Below are positions 9,201 through 18,130 of a stretch of DNA of 64,000 nt, piece after piece. Source of the DNA: Fibrobacter sp. GTDB lineage: Bacteria > Fibrobacterota > Fibrobacteria > Fibrobacterales > Fibrobacteraceae. How positions within the stretch are numbered: the stretch's first letter is position 1; every line of letters begins with the position of its first letter. Under the pieces are notes generated by a model. The model did no database searches, was not told the origin of the DNA, and saw only the letters and a program-made list of their open reading frames with translations. A program made the position numbers and the translations under genes. The stretch is taken from contig JAGCPF010000037.1 of NCBI GenBank assembly GCA_017642335.1, forward strand, positions 1-64,000, written 5' to 3'.

Positions 9201-10525
9201 TTAGTCTGGAACCGAGGAGACTTGAACAAAGCGTCGTAATAGATGGTATTGCGAATAGGAGTGTGCGGCACTCCGTCCAGGGAACTCCAGTCGAAATCCC
9301 AAACAGGGCCGGCCTTAAAGCGATCGATATCGTTCTGGTAGGTGAAATAGCAGCTTTTTGGATGCTGTAATTCACCATTGTCCATAATTTCGTTAATCAT
9401 CCAGAATTTCGCCCAAGATTCGACATCGATAATGTTCGAATAGCGTTCGTCGGGAGCCGGGGCGTTAATCGTATTATTCTTGCCGACATAGTTCGAATAA
9501 AGCAACTTCTCCAAGTTTTCAATTTTTTCCTGGAAGCGGGCCAAACGAGCCTGGCCGCCAGTTGTCATTGCTCCATTATTATTAACCATATAATCGTCAT
9601 TCTTGATCTTATACGGCATTCCTCGTCTCGACGTCTCGAATTTCGGATTTTCGTCATAATTCACATCCATTTCGACCAGGAAATCCTTGTCTTTTGAGTC
9701 AGCCATTCCTGATTCGCCATCATAAATATTTACACGATTTGGGTCAACCTTGATGGCCTCCCCCAGCCAGTAAAGACCGCTGTATTTACCATTAAGAAAC
9801 AAGTCAACAAATTTTCCGCGCACGGTATAATCCATACCGAGCTTTTCGCTCATGTAAAAAGCCATGTGATTCTTCAAGAAGCTATTGTCATAAAAATTAG
9901 CCATCAAGACCCAACGCTTATGGCTGGGCATTCCCATAATTCCCTGTTTACTGTCCAATTTAATCGCATACGGGTTTTTATGACCTTTTTTGGTGTTCCA
10001 AGTAGAATTGCCACGCCCGCGAATGCTCATTGTCGCTAAAATATTCCATTCATCTTTTTCTGTGTAAGACAACGACATTGTGGCATTTTCAATCCAATCT
10101 GTTTTTGATAAAATTTCAACATTATTAGGAGTATTCACACGCAACTGCGGCAGTCCCGTCATGACCACGGTACCTACCTTAGACCTTTGAGATTTTCCTT
10201 TATACGTAGCTATGCAGTAATAGAAGCGAACGTCGCCTACCTTCAGATCCAACACGCCAAGCGCGCTTCTGGTCTGCCCTTCAAGTTTCTCGTCCGGCTT
10301 CGATCCGTCTTTGTAGGTGCGGTACCACTGGTAAGAGACTTCGTTTCCATTATAATCTATATCGAAAAACAAGGTTCCCCATAGCCCCTTAGGAACAACT
10401 ACAATTGAGTCAACCTCCTCTTTAATATTGAAGCCGCTTTGGGCATACGCACTCGCCGTCATGAACAAAGCCACAATTACGGCTAAAAGATATCGCATAG
10501 GCAGCAATTTTTTGACATATTGCAT
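6242..10525 (-). CDS. Secreted CotH-like protein with duplicated CotH module and MBG-type repeats
   Basis: A 1427-residue exported protein. There is a signal peptide (MRYLLAVIVALFMTASAYAQ region; ribosome site AAGGA before the first ATG). Two copies of a ~480-residue unit follow (about residues 32-515 and 521-1000), each with an Ig-like N-part (SYQWYRTYKDGSKPDEK) and a CotH domain carrying SIRGRGNSTW or SIRGRGNTTW and GPVWDFDWSS. CotH proteins are atypical secreted kinases in spores and are common in fibre-degrading bacteria; the substrate here is unknown. Residues ~1015-1427 hold MBG-like beta repeats (DTTEIVV, YDGEKHSV, VVTVADASKTYG). The gene ends in a Glu/Lys run at an in-frame TAA; the sorting tail lies just beyond it. 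Confidence 0.88.
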   Translation of the reverse strand: MQYVKKLLPMRYLLAVIVALFMTASAYAQSGFNIKEEVDSIVVVPKGLWGTLFFDIDYNGNEVSYQWYRTYKDGSKPDEKLEGQTRSALGVLDLKVGDVRFYYCIATYKGKSQRSKVGTVVMTGLPQLRVNTPNNVEILSKTDWIENATMSLSYTEKDEWNILATMSIRGRGNSTWNTKKGHKNPYAIKLDSKQGIMGMPSHKRWVLMANFYDNSFLKNHMAFYMSEKLGMDYTVRGKFVDLFLNGKYSGLYWLGEAIKVDPNRVNIYDGESGMADSKDKDFLVEMDVNYDENPKFETSRRGMPYKIKNDDYMVNNNGAMTTGGQARLARFQEKIENLEKLLYSNYVGKNNTINAPAPDERYSNIIDVESWAKFWMINEIMDNGELQHPKSCYFTYQNDIDRFKAGPVWDFDWSSLDGVPHTPIRNTIYYDALFKSPRFQTKVREIWNAYSGKIDLNSEIEKMRENLRAAYAADSVVWKIHYDPDGKKRSSYDAYVDYLKNTLNKKMGVVDKYISEELPGFHINEQVAPVVVAPKGLWGTLFFDVDYDGNEVSYQWYRTYKDGSKPDEKIEGATSFAYAAFDMKVGDVRFYYCIATYKGVSIKSKVGALVMTGLPQLSVSTPNNVEITSKDKWIDNAHMSLAYAENADWSFSSSMSIRGRGNTTWGAAKKPYAIKLDSKQGIMGMPSHKRWVLIANYFDNSFLKNHMAFYLSEKFGMDYTVRGKFVDLFINGKYKGLYWLGEDIKVDPNRVNINDGYKGMSDSKDKDFLVEMDTHFDEPVKFMTPNRELPYMIKNDDYMVNNNGAMTTGGKARLARFQKKIENLEKLLYSNYVGKNNTINAPAPDERYSNIIDVDSWAKFWMINEIMDNGELQHPKSCYFTYRNDIDRFKAGPVWDFDWSSKKNKTYSLRDYIYYDALFKSPLFQAAVRRIWNAYSGNINMNSEIEKMRKYLKAAYAADSVVWGIHYDPDGVKLNSYDAYVDYLKTALNKKMGVVDKYISQTMPKVRALAPKIRMVSSVLEYSGDENRPSVTVEDEDHNVLKEDVDYTLTFEDNVDIGTAAIHLVGKGDYAGLKDTSFSIVPRSVVVTVDSLSKFYGEEDPELSYKVEGLLKSDSSEDVLQGVKVARQSGENAGEYLVSVVVDPDANPYYSVTVKDGVLRINPDTTEIVVSVKGTTDTVEYDGEKHSVQGIEMTSSNDAYSLDFVNYKGDSLISGTDAKTYAMGIVAADFENTSNNYSNVVFDVTDGNLVITPKPAVVTVADASKTYGKKDPKLKYSVKGLVKVGGVEDSLEGVTLAREAGEDAGEYAINVSIDSAANSNYALSVEEGQFTIDPDTTEIVVTVKGHEDSVVYDGKKHSVRGFDMKSSLKAYSVDFVSYKGDSLASGTKAKTYAMGLVAKNFKNTSANYTNVVFEVEDGSLTIKEEEK
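7527..8965 (-). repeat. Second copy of the CotH-gene internal duplication
   Basis: Matches 8982-10432 over about 1.44 kb at nucleotide level. Long identical stretches surround the region encoding NNGAMTTGG and the NAPAPDERYSN segment, while the metal-site flank (SSKKNKTYSLRD against SSLDGVPHTPIRN) and several edges have diverged. It lies in frame, so the protein has two full modules. Confidence 0.85.
8982..10432 (-). repeat. First copy of the CotH-gene internal duplication
   Basis: Partner of 7527-8965; encodes the promoter-proximal CotH module. The high nucleotide identity points to recent duplication or ongoing gene conversion. The two copies differ by short in-frame indels (GHK near the RGRG motif and around the DWSS motif). 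Confidence 0.85.
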
Positions 10526-10889
10526 TGATTTATTCCTTATTTTACATATTAATGAACCAAAAATTTTATGTCATTTAAAATATAGATAATAAAGTAACAT
10601 AAATGACAATGTTTCGGAAACATTACGAAAACTGACCGCCGGACTTGTTCCGAAGATTACGCGTAATTTCCAGAACGCCCCTGGAATACATACAAGCATA
10701 TTTTTTTATTTCAGTTTTATTAACAAGCATCTTTTCCACCTGAAATTTCGTCTCAAACTGTCTGTTTTCAGCATTTATTAAAATTAAATTTACAAACTTT
10801 GAGTATCAGAACACATTTTTAAACCTATGTTTTATTATAATTGATTTTACAAACAACCCTCACTCTTCTTTATCTTCCAGGAGGATAAA
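10526..10889. other. AT-rich divergent intergenic region
   Basis: 364 bp between the CotH gene (minus) and a lipoprotein gene (plus). It holds a perfect 8-bp inverted repeat AATGTTTC-G-GAAACATT at 10608-10624, suited to a dimeric repressor. Several AT-rich tracts and a TATTATAATTG stretch around 10835 could be -10 sequence for the plus gene. No coding potential was seen. Confidence 0.5.
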
Positions 10890-11516
10890 ATGAACAAAAT
10901 CATCACGCTGGCCCTTTGCGCCGCTTCACTCATGTTTTTCGGTTGCGCCAAGGCCGGCTTGAAGAACGTCGATCCGAGCTGGGTAGAACCCGCCTCCTCC
11001 ATCACGGTTCTTTACACTCAGCCTCTCGTAAAGAATACGGATGACGTCGCTGACGACCTGCCGGACTACGCAAACGATTTCTCGGGCTGGTTCACGATGC
11101 AGATGGGCACCGAGCTCAACAACCAGGCCGGTATCACGCCGAGCTTCACCAAGAAGGACATCTCTGACTTCACCATGACCGTCACCAAGTTCGGCAAGAA
11201 GGAATTCCTGATTCCGTCCCCGAAGTTCGACCAGCTCGGCGAAGTTGACGGCGTCGTGATTGCTATGAGCAACATCGATGTCGCTCGCATTTCCGAAACC
11301 AGGGTCACCGGTCCGGGCAGCGTAACGACCACCTTCTACCTGCAGATGAGCGGTGAATACTCCATTTCCAACATGGCCACCAAGACCGTCGTTGCCAGCG
11401 GCACCTACAAGGCCCGTCAGTCGTACGGCTTCGCCCTGACGAAGAGCGACTGGGAAAAGACCATGAAATACCTCGTTCAGGAAATCCTGAAGGATACTCC
11501 GCTCAAGAAAAAGTAA
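10890..11516 (+). CDS. Hypothetical lipoprotein
   Basis: A 208-residue exported protein with a classic lipoprotein signal: MNKIITLALCAASLMFFGC with the lipobox cysteine at residue 19. The start is fixed by the strong ribosome site CAGGAGG 6 nt upstream. I do not recognise a domain in the mature part; it is a mixed alpha/beta sequence ending in a Lys run. It is monocistronic: a strong terminator follows at 11541. Its location is probably the periplasmic face of a membrane. Confidence 0.75.
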   Translation: MNKIITLALCAASLMFFGCAKAGLKNVDPSWVEPASSITVLYTQPLVKNTDDVADDLPDYANDFSGWFTMQMGTELNNQAGITPSFTKKDISDFTMTVTKFGKKEFLIPSPKFDQLGEVDGVVIAMSNIDVARISETRVTGPGSVTTTFYLQMSGEYSISNMATKTVVASGTYKARQSYGFALTKSDWEKTMKYLVQEILKDTPLKKK

Positions 11517-11540
11517 TTTTTCCGGAATTTATTCCAAATG

Positions 11541-11575
11541 GTCCAGTAAAACGCCCGTTTTACTGGACTTTTTTT
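11541..11575 (+). terminator. Rho-independent terminator after the lipoprotein gene
   Basis: Perfect 12-bp stem GTCCAGTAAAAC / GTTTTACTGGAC with a 4-nt loop GCCC, then seven T. Confidence 0.9.
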
Positions 11576-11629
11576 GTAAAGTAAATACAAATAATATATA
11601 TATTCAGAGTAGAAACAAAGGGGAAACCC

Positions 11630-14599
11630 ATGAAATATCTATTGGCAACTCTTTTATTCCTACTCGTTGTGAACTGCAGTAACAGCGAATACGCCCGCCC
11701 TGTCGAGCAAACGTCTTCTCAGCCAGAAGAAGAAGTCCCCACTACAGACGAGGACACTGCGACCACGGTCATAGATACGCCCACAGTCATCGAAATAGAA
11801 GGCATGGTCCATTTCGACGGCGGACTAACCACCATTGGATCTAAAGATAAAAGTTTCAAACCCAATGAACGTCCGGCCATGAAGGTTCAACTGGATTACG
11901 ATTTCTATATGGGAATCCATGAGGTCACCTGCGGCGAATACGCTAGCGTCGCAAAAAAAGCCAAACTCAACACCTTTCAAAAATGCGACAACGACAGCAT
12001 CCCTCTAGCAGACATTACATACTACGACGCCATCCTATACGCAAACGCCAAGAGCAAGCTCGAAGGATACGATACCGCCTACACCTACAACAAAGCCTCT
12101 TTCGACAATGACGACCACTGCACAAACCTGGAGGGCTTCGCCTTCCATCCCGACGTAAAGGCATTCAGGCTTCCGACCGAAGCGGAATGGGTCTATGCGG
12201 CAACTCGCGCATGGGATTTAAAGAAGAGCTGGAACACCAGCAACTCAGAATACAAGCTCCATCCTGTATGTAGCAAAGGCGCCGATTCCATCGGTCTCTG
12301 CGACATGGCCGGAAACGCAATGGAATGGGTGAATGACTGGATGGGAGTCTTCCGCGACACGACCGTTACGAACTACGCAGGCGCCCCCGATGCCGGCGAC
12401 ATGGGAGAAAGAGTCGTCAAGGGAGGCTGCTATTCTTCTTCCGAAAAAGAAATCAATCCCTATAGCCGCGGGGATGTATATACGGTTACCTCAGCAACAA
12501 GAGCAGAATATGTCGGATTCAGGCTCGCATTCGGAAACATTCCCAATGCACTATGGATAGGAAGCAACGGAAAATCACAGACAAGCCTTATTATACTTCT
12601 TGCCGGAAACGAGACTATCAAGCAAATTGCAGGTTCCTACAACGTTAAATTGGTATTCCGCAACGACATTTCCGGGAACATCGCCTATATCGACTACGTT
12701 AACGGGGGCCTTTCCGTAACGGAAATCACAAGCGACATTAACGCCTATCATCCTGAAATATCGCCCAACGGCAAGTGGGTTGCCTACAGCACTGGGTTTG
12801 AAGGTGTATCCAAGAAATCCACGATTTACGTTCAAAGCCTTGAAGACTCCTCTTCGTCTCCCGTAAAGCTCAAGGTCGAAAGTGCTGTCATTCCGCGGTG
12901 GCGCGTTCTCGGAAACGGCGATACAAACATCGTCTACGTAACCGATGCAGGCAACAACAAGGACGAAGCAACATTCAAGTCGGCGGAAACATGGCAGGTT
13001 CCCTTTACCAACGGGAAATTCGGCACCCCAAAAAAATTATTCAACGGCGCTTACCACGGAGGCATCAGCGAAGACAACACGCTTGCTGTTACAGGAGCAA
13101 GGCTTCTTCGCGCACGCATTGCAGAAGAAGGCTCAACCATAACGGAAAATGCGCACGACACGATATGGTACGGCCAGGCGCAAGCCTGCAATGCATCGCT
13201 TGTACAGGACGGTTCCAAACGTACGGCATTCCTTGATTTCAGCGGGAACCCTGGCAAAAAATTTGTGGGCGGAACCTACACCACGCATGAACGCATTTTC
13301 ATCGCAGATAGTACAGGAAAGCTGATTCAGTCTATTAAGTCGCCTTCGGGCTACACTTTTGACCACTCCGAGTGGGCAACAGACGGCAAAAATTCCATCA
13401 TCGCCACAACCCTTACCAATTTAAACGGAGCACACACTAAAATTGCCCTTGTAAATCCCACAGACAGCAGCATCACCGAAATTGTCGAAGGTGAAGAACT
13501 ATGGCACCCAAACCTGTGGGTGAAGAAAAAGACCGTAAAGCCGCGTTCGAGCAACAGCACCGCCAATAGTTCCAACAGCACCATCAAGAGCAGTTCCTCA
13601 ACGGGTGACACTGCGACGAGCACTGGCGGTGACGACAGCAGCAGTTCAAGCGAAATCGAAATTCCTCCTGAAGAGGATTTTGAACTGGATTTGGACAGTG
13701 CGGGGATGTATTACAACACGTCGGGAGCATTCAGCGATGCAAACGTATGGCGGTACAAAATGGAATTCCTATGGAATTACAAAGACTCCGCGAATGTCGT
13801 CGCCATCGGAAACTCAAGAGTACATTACGGCATAAACCCGTTGGTATTTAAGCCCCCCATATTCGCCATGAATCTTGCGGTCTCGGCACATCCGCATAAA
13901 GGCTCCTACGAGTTTCTTGTAAACTATGTCTTGCCCCATGTGAAAAATCTAAAGGTCATCATCATGTCGCTAGACTTTGACTTGTGGTATTATGTCAGCA
14001 CCGGGATTTTTGCTTCCGCATATAAATCATATCCCGGATACGTATACGACAAGAATCACAACTATTGGAAGGGCAACTACCCTGAAGGCCTTGCCGAAGC
14101 GACATACGATTCCCCCGGTCAGACCAACGTACAAAACACCTTACGGCCAACGCGCGGTTTCAATGGAAGAAATGCCGGAGGCTGGGGAGACCCCGCAACC
14201 AAATTTGATTCAACCTGGTATGAAAACACAGAAGAAACCTACCAGCTCAACTACAGGACGAACTTCGATTATCTCATACAAATGATTGAAGCCTGTCAAG
14301 AAAAAAATGTCTTCTTCATCGGCGTCATCCCCCCACAAAATCCGCGCTACAAGGAAACAGGTTCCTTCGGGAAATTCGGCCCAAGAAGAAGCACAGCCCC
14401 CACCCTTATAGAAGAACTTGTCGGCTTAAGCGAGCAGTATCCCAACTTCATCTTAATGGACGAAAACAAAATGGGAGACCATGATTATACCGATGACATG
14501 GCCTTCGATAAGGATCATCTGGCCATAACGGGCGCCGAGCAACTGACGTCCCGAATCAATGACGTTATCGATACGCTGAATATTGATTTTACCCCATAG
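11630..14599 (+). CDS. TIGR02171-like Fibrobacter lipoprotein: FGE-like, beta-propeller-like and SGNH-like regions
   Basis: A 989-residue lipoprotein (signal MKYLLATLLFLLVVNC). Residues ~55-310 resemble the formylglycine-generating-enzyme/sulfatase-modifying fold: EVTCGEYASVA, RLPTEAEWVYAA, DMAGNAMEWVNDW, RVVKGGCYSS, GFRLAF. Residues ~310-620 look like TolB-type propeller blades (ISPNGKWVAYST, FDHSEWATDG). A Ser/Thr/Asn-rich linker (~625-680) leads to a C-terminal region with AIGNSRVHYGI and FDKDHLAITG, which match the first Ser block and final Asp-x-x-His block of SGNH hydrolases. Size and order fit the uncharacterised Fibrobacter paralogous family TIGR02171. Catalysis is inferred from motifs only. 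Confidence 0.75.
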   Translation: MKYLLATLLFLLVVNCSNSEYARPVEQTSSQPEEEVPTTDEDTATTVIDTPTVIEIEGMVHFDGGLTTIGSKDKSFKPNERPAMKVQLDYDFYMGIHEVTCGEYASVAKKAKLNTFQKCDNDSIPLADITYYDAILYANAKSKLEGYDTAYTYNKASFDNDDHCTNLEGFAFHPDVKAFRLPTEAEWVYAATRAWDLKKSWNTSNSEYKLHPVCSKGADSIGLCDMAGNAMEWVNDWMGVFRDTTVTNYAGAPDAGDMGERVVKGGCYSSSEKEINPYSRGDVYTVTSATRAEYVGFRLAFGNIPNALWIGSNGKSQTSLIILLAGNETIKQIAGSYNVKLVFRNDISGNIAYIDYVNGGLSVTEITSDINAYHPEISPNGKWVAYSTGFEGVSKKSTIYVQSLEDSSSSPVKLKVESAVIPRWRVLGNGDTNIVYVTDAGNNKDEATFKSAETWQVPFTNGKFGTPKKLFNGAYHGGISEDNTLAVTGARLLRARIAEEGSTITENAHDTIWYGQAQACNASLVQDGSKRTAFLDFSGNPGKKFVGGTYTTHERIFIADSTGKLIQSIKSPSGYTFDHSEWATDGKNSIIATTLTNLNGAHTKIALVNPTDSSITEIVEGEELWHPNLWVKKKTVKPRSSNSTANSSNSTIKSSSSTGDTATSTGGDDSSSSSEIEIPPEEDFELDLDSAGMYYNTSGAFSDANVWRYKMEFLWNYKDSANVVAIGNSRVHYGINPLVFKPPIFAMNLAVSAHPHKGSYEFLVNYVLPHVKNLKVIIMSLDFDLWYYVSTGIFASAYKSYPGYVYDKNHNYWKGNYPEGLAEATYDSPGQTNVQNTLRPTRGFNGRNAGGWGDPATKFDSTWYENTEETYQLNYRTNFDYLIQMIEACQEKNVFFIGVIPPQNPRYKETGSFGKFGPRRSTAPTLIEELVGLSEQYPNFILMDENKMGDHDYTDDMAFDKDHLAITGAEQLTSRINDVIDTLNIDFTP

Positions 14600-14694
14600 T
14601 CGGGCCTGACGCATCCCTTTTCACCCATCTTTTTTTGCTATCTTTCCCGCGGAATTTGAAAATACGGCGTAATTTCGCCCGAAAGGATTAAAAG

Positions 14695-17130
14695 ATGAAA
14701 GTTTCTTTGAATTGGCTCAGACGTCACGTTGATCTTCCGGAAAATGCGGAAGAAGTTGCAAAGGCGCTCACCTCCATTGGCCTCGAAGTCGAAGGCACCG
14801 AGGAACCGGGCAAGGTCTACGAGAAGCTCGTGGTGGCCAAAGTGCTCACCTGCGAAGCCCACCCGGACAGCGACCACCTGCACATCACCACCGTGAACGA
14901 CGGCAAGGAAACACTCCAGGTCGTGTGCGGCGCCCCGAACGTGGCCGCAGGCCAGACCGTGGTTCTCGCCCCGATTGGCGCAGAACTCCCGCTCCCCGAC
15001 GGCGGCACGCTCAAGATGAAGAAGTCCAAAATCCGCGGCGTGGAAAGCTTCGGCATGATTTGCGCCGAAGACGAAATCGGCCTCTCCGACGACCACGCCG
15101 GCATCATGGTCCTGGACGACAGCATTCCGGCCGGTACCCCGTTCGTAAGCCTCGGCCTCTACGACGTCTGCTTCGAACTGAATGTGACCCCGAACCGCCC
15201 GGATGCGCTCAGCCACCGCGGTGTCGCCCGCGAACTCGCAGCGAAGTTCAACCGCCCGCTCAAGCCGCTCGCCTACGAACTCAAGGAAGATTCCGAAGCC
15301 GCCAGCTCCGCCGTGAGCCTCGAAGTGGTTCCGGGTTGCGGCTGCTCCCGCTACGTGGGCCGCGTCATCAAGGACGTGAAGGTCGATAAATCCCCCGCCT
15401 GGCTCGCCAAACTTTTGCACGCCGTGGGCATGAACAGCATCAACAACGTCGTCGACATCACGAACTTCATTTTGATGGACGTTGGCCAGCCGCTCCACAG
15501 CTTTGACATGGACCAGTTGCACGGCAACAAGATCAAGGTCCGCCGCGCAGTGAAGGGCGAAAAGATTGAAACCATCGACCACACCGCTCACGAGCTGCAG
15601 GAAAGCGACCTCGTGATTTGCGACGGCGATCGCCCGGCCTGCGTTGCCGGCGTGATGGGCGGCGTCGAGTCCGAAATTGTCGATGCCACCAAGAACGTGT
15701 TCCTCGAGAGCGCCTGGTTCAACCCGACCGTTATCCGCAAGCAGGCCAAGCGCCTCTGCATCTCGACCGACTCGAGCTACCGTTTCGAACGCGAAATCGA
15801 CTTCGCCACGCAAGACGAATACAGCAAGTACGCCTGCGCCCTCATCCAGGAAGTCGCAGGTGGCCGCATCCTCAAGGGCTCCGTCGAATATACCGGCGAC
15901 GACCACAAGAAAGAGAACAACGTGGTCTCGCTGCGCATCGCGCAGGCCGAACGCGTTATCGGCATGAAGCTCGACATGGCCCAAGTCGAAAAGTTCCTCA
16001 CGGGCATCGCCCTCGAAGTCGTTTCCAAGACGGCGGACTCCATCACGTTCAAGATTCCGAGCTTCCGCCCCGACCTGGAACGCGAAGTGGACCTCATCGA
16101 AGAAGTCGCCCGCCTCATCGGGTTCGACAACATCCCGTACACGCTGCCGTCCTTCAAGATGCAGCCGAACGAGCTCCCGCCGATTGAAGTCTTGAACCGC
16201 AAGATCCGCAAGACGCTCTCCGCGATGGGCCTGCATGAATGCCTGAGCCTGCGCTTCACGAGCAAGGCACGCACAGAGGCCCTCTTTGGCCCCGAAAGCG
16301 ACGACCGCCGCAGCAAGCCCGCAGCACTTCTCAACCCGCTTTCCGATGAACTGGGCGTCGTTCCGACCTCGCTCCTCCCCAACCTCCTCAAGAGCGTTGC
16401 CGAGAACGAGAAGAACCGTCCGGGTTCCGTGCGCCTGTTCGAAGTGGCCAAGGGCCAGTTCAAGCGCGACCGCAAGGACGTGCGCGATCCGGGCTTCGAT
16501 GAATCGAACCTCGTCGCCCTCACGATTGCAGGCAACTTCGATACAAACCCGCTCAACGACAAGCCCGCCCAGATTGACTTTGCCGCCTTCAAGGGATTCG
16601 TGCAGAGTTTCCTCAAGCGCGTTGGCCTCGTTGTGGAATTCCGCGTGCCGGCCAAACCCGAAATCTTCCTGCACCCGGGCAAGCAGACCGAAATCCTCGC
16701 CGACGGCGTGGTGCTCGGCACCATGGGCGAACTCCACCCCTCCGTGATGGCTGCTAACGACATCAGCTACACCACCTACGTGATGGAACTCGACATGGAC
16801 AAGATGGAACACGCCACCCACAAGAAGATCGTGTTCGAAGCCTTCAGCCGCCAGGTGCCTTCTACGCGCGACATCTCGCTCGAAGTCGCGAAGTCCATGA
16901 CCCACGAAGACATCATCGCACGCATCAAGGGACTGAACCCGAAGAACCTCGCGAAGATCGTCCTCAAGAGCATCTACGAAGGCGACAAGATCGAAGCCGG
17001 CAAGAAGAACATGGTCTACAGCCTCACCTACCAGGCCATGGACCGCACGCTTACCGACGATGAAGTCAACAAGGCTCACAACAAGCTGCGTGACAAGCTC
17101 GTCGCCAACGGCGATATCGTGCTGAGATAA
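14695..17130 (+). CDS. pheT: Phenylalanyl-tRNA synthetase beta subunit
   Basis: Large subunit of the (alpha-beta)2 enzyme that charges tRNA-Phe. Order of domains in 811 residues: N-terminal MKVSLNWLRRHVDL, EMAP/OB tRNA-binding domain (residues ~40-150), B3/B4 editing region with FELNVTPNRPDALSHRGVARE, B5 domain, the catalytic-like core (RPDLEREVDLIEEVARLIG) and the C-terminal anticodon-binding FDX-ACB domain. The ribosome site is GAAAGGA. The alpha subunit pheS is not adjacent, which is a departure from the usual pheST operon. The large antisense ORF on the minus strand is a codon-bias shadow. Confidence 0.97.
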   Translation: MKVSLNWLRRHVDLPENAEEVAKALTSIGLEVEGTEEPGKVYEKLVVAKVLTCEAHPDSDHLHITTVNDGKETLQVVCGAPNVAAGQTVVLAPIGAELPLPDGGTLKMKKSKIRGVESFGMICAEDEIGLSDDHAGIMVLDDSIPAGTPFVSLGLYDVCFELNVTPNRPDALSHRGVARELAAKFNRPLKPLAYELKEDSEAASSAVSLEVVPGCGCSRYVGRVIKDVKVDKSPAWLAKLLHAVGMNSINNVVDITNFILMDVGQPLHSFDMDQLHGNKIKVRRAVKGEKIETIDHTAHELQESDLVICDGDRPACVAGVMGGVESEIVDATKNVFLESAWFNPTVIRKQAKRLCISTDSSYRFEREIDFATQDEYSKYACALIQEVAGGRILKGSVEYTGDDHKKENNVVSLRIAQAERVIGMKLDMAQVEKFLTGIALEVVSKTADSITFKIPSFRPDLEREVDLIEEVARLIGFDNIPYTLPSFKMQPNELPPIEVLNRKIRKTLSAMGLHECLSLRFTSKARTEALFGPESDDRRSKPAALLNPLSDELGVVPTSLLPNLLKSVAENEKNRPGSVRLFEVAKGQFKRDRKDVRDPGFDESNLVALTIAGNFDTNPLNDKPAQIDFAAFKGFVQSFLKRVGLVVEFRVPAKPEIFLHPGKQTEILADGVVLGTMGELHPSVMAANDISYTTYVMELDMDKMEHATHKKIVFEAFSRQVPSTRDISLEVAKSMTHEDIIARIKGLNPKNLAKIVLKSIYEGDKIEAGKKNMVYSLTYQAMDRTLTDDEVNKAHNKLRDKLVANGDIVLR

Positions 17131-17152
17131 TAGCGCGAGTTATGCAACATTT

Positions 17153-17184
17153 AAAAAGTCCTGGGTTTAACCCAGGACTTTTTT
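17153..17184. terminator. Bidirectional terminator between pheT and the convergent MORN gene
   Basis: 10-bp perfect stem GTCCTGGGTT / AACCCAGGAC with a 1-nt centre, flanked by an A run on the left and six T on the right, so it can end transcripts from both strands. Confidence 0.88.
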
Positions 17185-17186
17185 GC

Positions 17187-18056
17187 TTAGTATTTTATCC
17201 TTTCCAAGGGGACTTCCTTTCCATCCTCAAATTTCTGCTTTGCCCAAATTTGTCCATTTTCACGGTAATACTTTTTTATACCGTGTAATTTCCCATTCCT
17301 ATAGGGTTCCTCGTACGTTTTCCGACCCGATTCATCATATTCTATTTCATTTCCGTAACGCACCCCGTCTTTATAATTCGTTACTTTAAATTCCTTCCCT
17401 GTTGGGTAATACCAGAAATCCGTTCCATTACGTTTACCTTTCTTAAAATGAATTTTATTCGCAAGTTTACCGTTTGAATGATACGATTTCAAGACCTGTA
17501 CATAAGCGGGGACAACAACATCTCTATTGCGTATATTCAAATCGGTAACATAAATTCCCTTTTTCGCATTTTCGGGTTTCAAATCGCCTGCTGAAATTTC
17601 ATAGACGGAATCAACTGGGCAACCATTTTCCTTAATGAACTTTTTCAGTGCGCTTATATTTTGCGACAAGACTGAATTACTCCGCACCACAGATTCATAC
17701 ATTCCCATACTATAATCGTCGAAATAAACAATAGAATCAGGATTTCCGCACCAGTTAAGGGCCCAACCAGAATCCATCAAATCCTTATGACGGGACTCCA
17801 GAAAAAATCCACCAGGATCGCACCCGCACACCCCTGCCAGTTCCAGCTTTTGAAACTCATTATTGATTTTTCTCGCATACAGGGAATCGTCAATAGACGC
17901 AAACAATTCCTCCATCTGCGGATTATTTCTCAAATCGAGGGCATTGAGGAAAATGGCACAACCGCCTTCGCACGCAGAGCGGCCATCGCAAGAGTACGAA
18001 AGTGAAAATGCACCCAACAAAAAAGCAAACAACTTTACAAATGTCCGATAATTCAT
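17187..18056 (-). CDS. Secreted MORN_2/YwqK-type repeat protein
   Basis: A 289-residue exported protein with a signal peptide (FVKLFAFLLGAFSLSYS). The C-terminal half (about residues 190-285) has four to five repeats of the form Y-x-x-G-K/R-x-x (SYHSNGKLANKIHF, FWYYPTGKEFKVTNY, EIEYDESGRKTYEE, KKYYRENGQIWAKQ), typical of the MORN variant called the YwqK antitoxin-like family. The N-terminal half is Cys-rich with no recognised fold. No partner toxin is adjacent, so the antitoxin name says little about function. A TATATTTA box ends 8 nt before the ATG. Confidence 0.78.
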   Translation of the reverse strand: MNYRTFVKLFAFLLGAFSLSYSCDGRSACEGGCAIFLNALDLRNNPQMEELFASIDDSLYARKINNEFQKLELAGVCGCDPGGFFLESRHKDLMDSGWALNWCGNPDSIVYFDDYSMGMYESVVRSNSVLSQNISALKKFIKENGCPVDSVYEISAGDLKPENAKKGIYVTDLNIRNRDVVVPAYVQVLKSYHSNGKLANKIHFKKGKRNGTDFWYYPTGKEFKVTNYKDGVRYGNEIEYDESGRKTYEEPYRNGKLHGIKKYYRENGQIWAKQKFEDGKEVPLERIKY

Positions 18057-18064
18057 ATTTGCCT

Positions 18065-18072
18065 TAAATATA
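18065..18072 (-). promoter_or_regulatory. TATATTTA box close to the start codon of the MORN gene
   Basis: Located 8 nt before the ATG with no ribosome site between, like the boxes before bioA, murB, rlmI, rlmN, dapA, mtgA and the VanZ-like gene. Confidence 0.45.
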
Positions 18073-18130
18073 AACTATCCCAGAACAGATTGCAAAAGTT
18101 GTTCGCTTCTTGCGCCGCAATTCAAAAAGG

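Noticed and set aside
14638..17079. 813-codon open frame antisense to pheT
   Set aside because: Mirror of a strongly G/C-ending codon bias; composition is low-complexity (Val/Asp/His/Arg/Ala-rich) and matches no family, while pheT on the plus strand is unmistakable.
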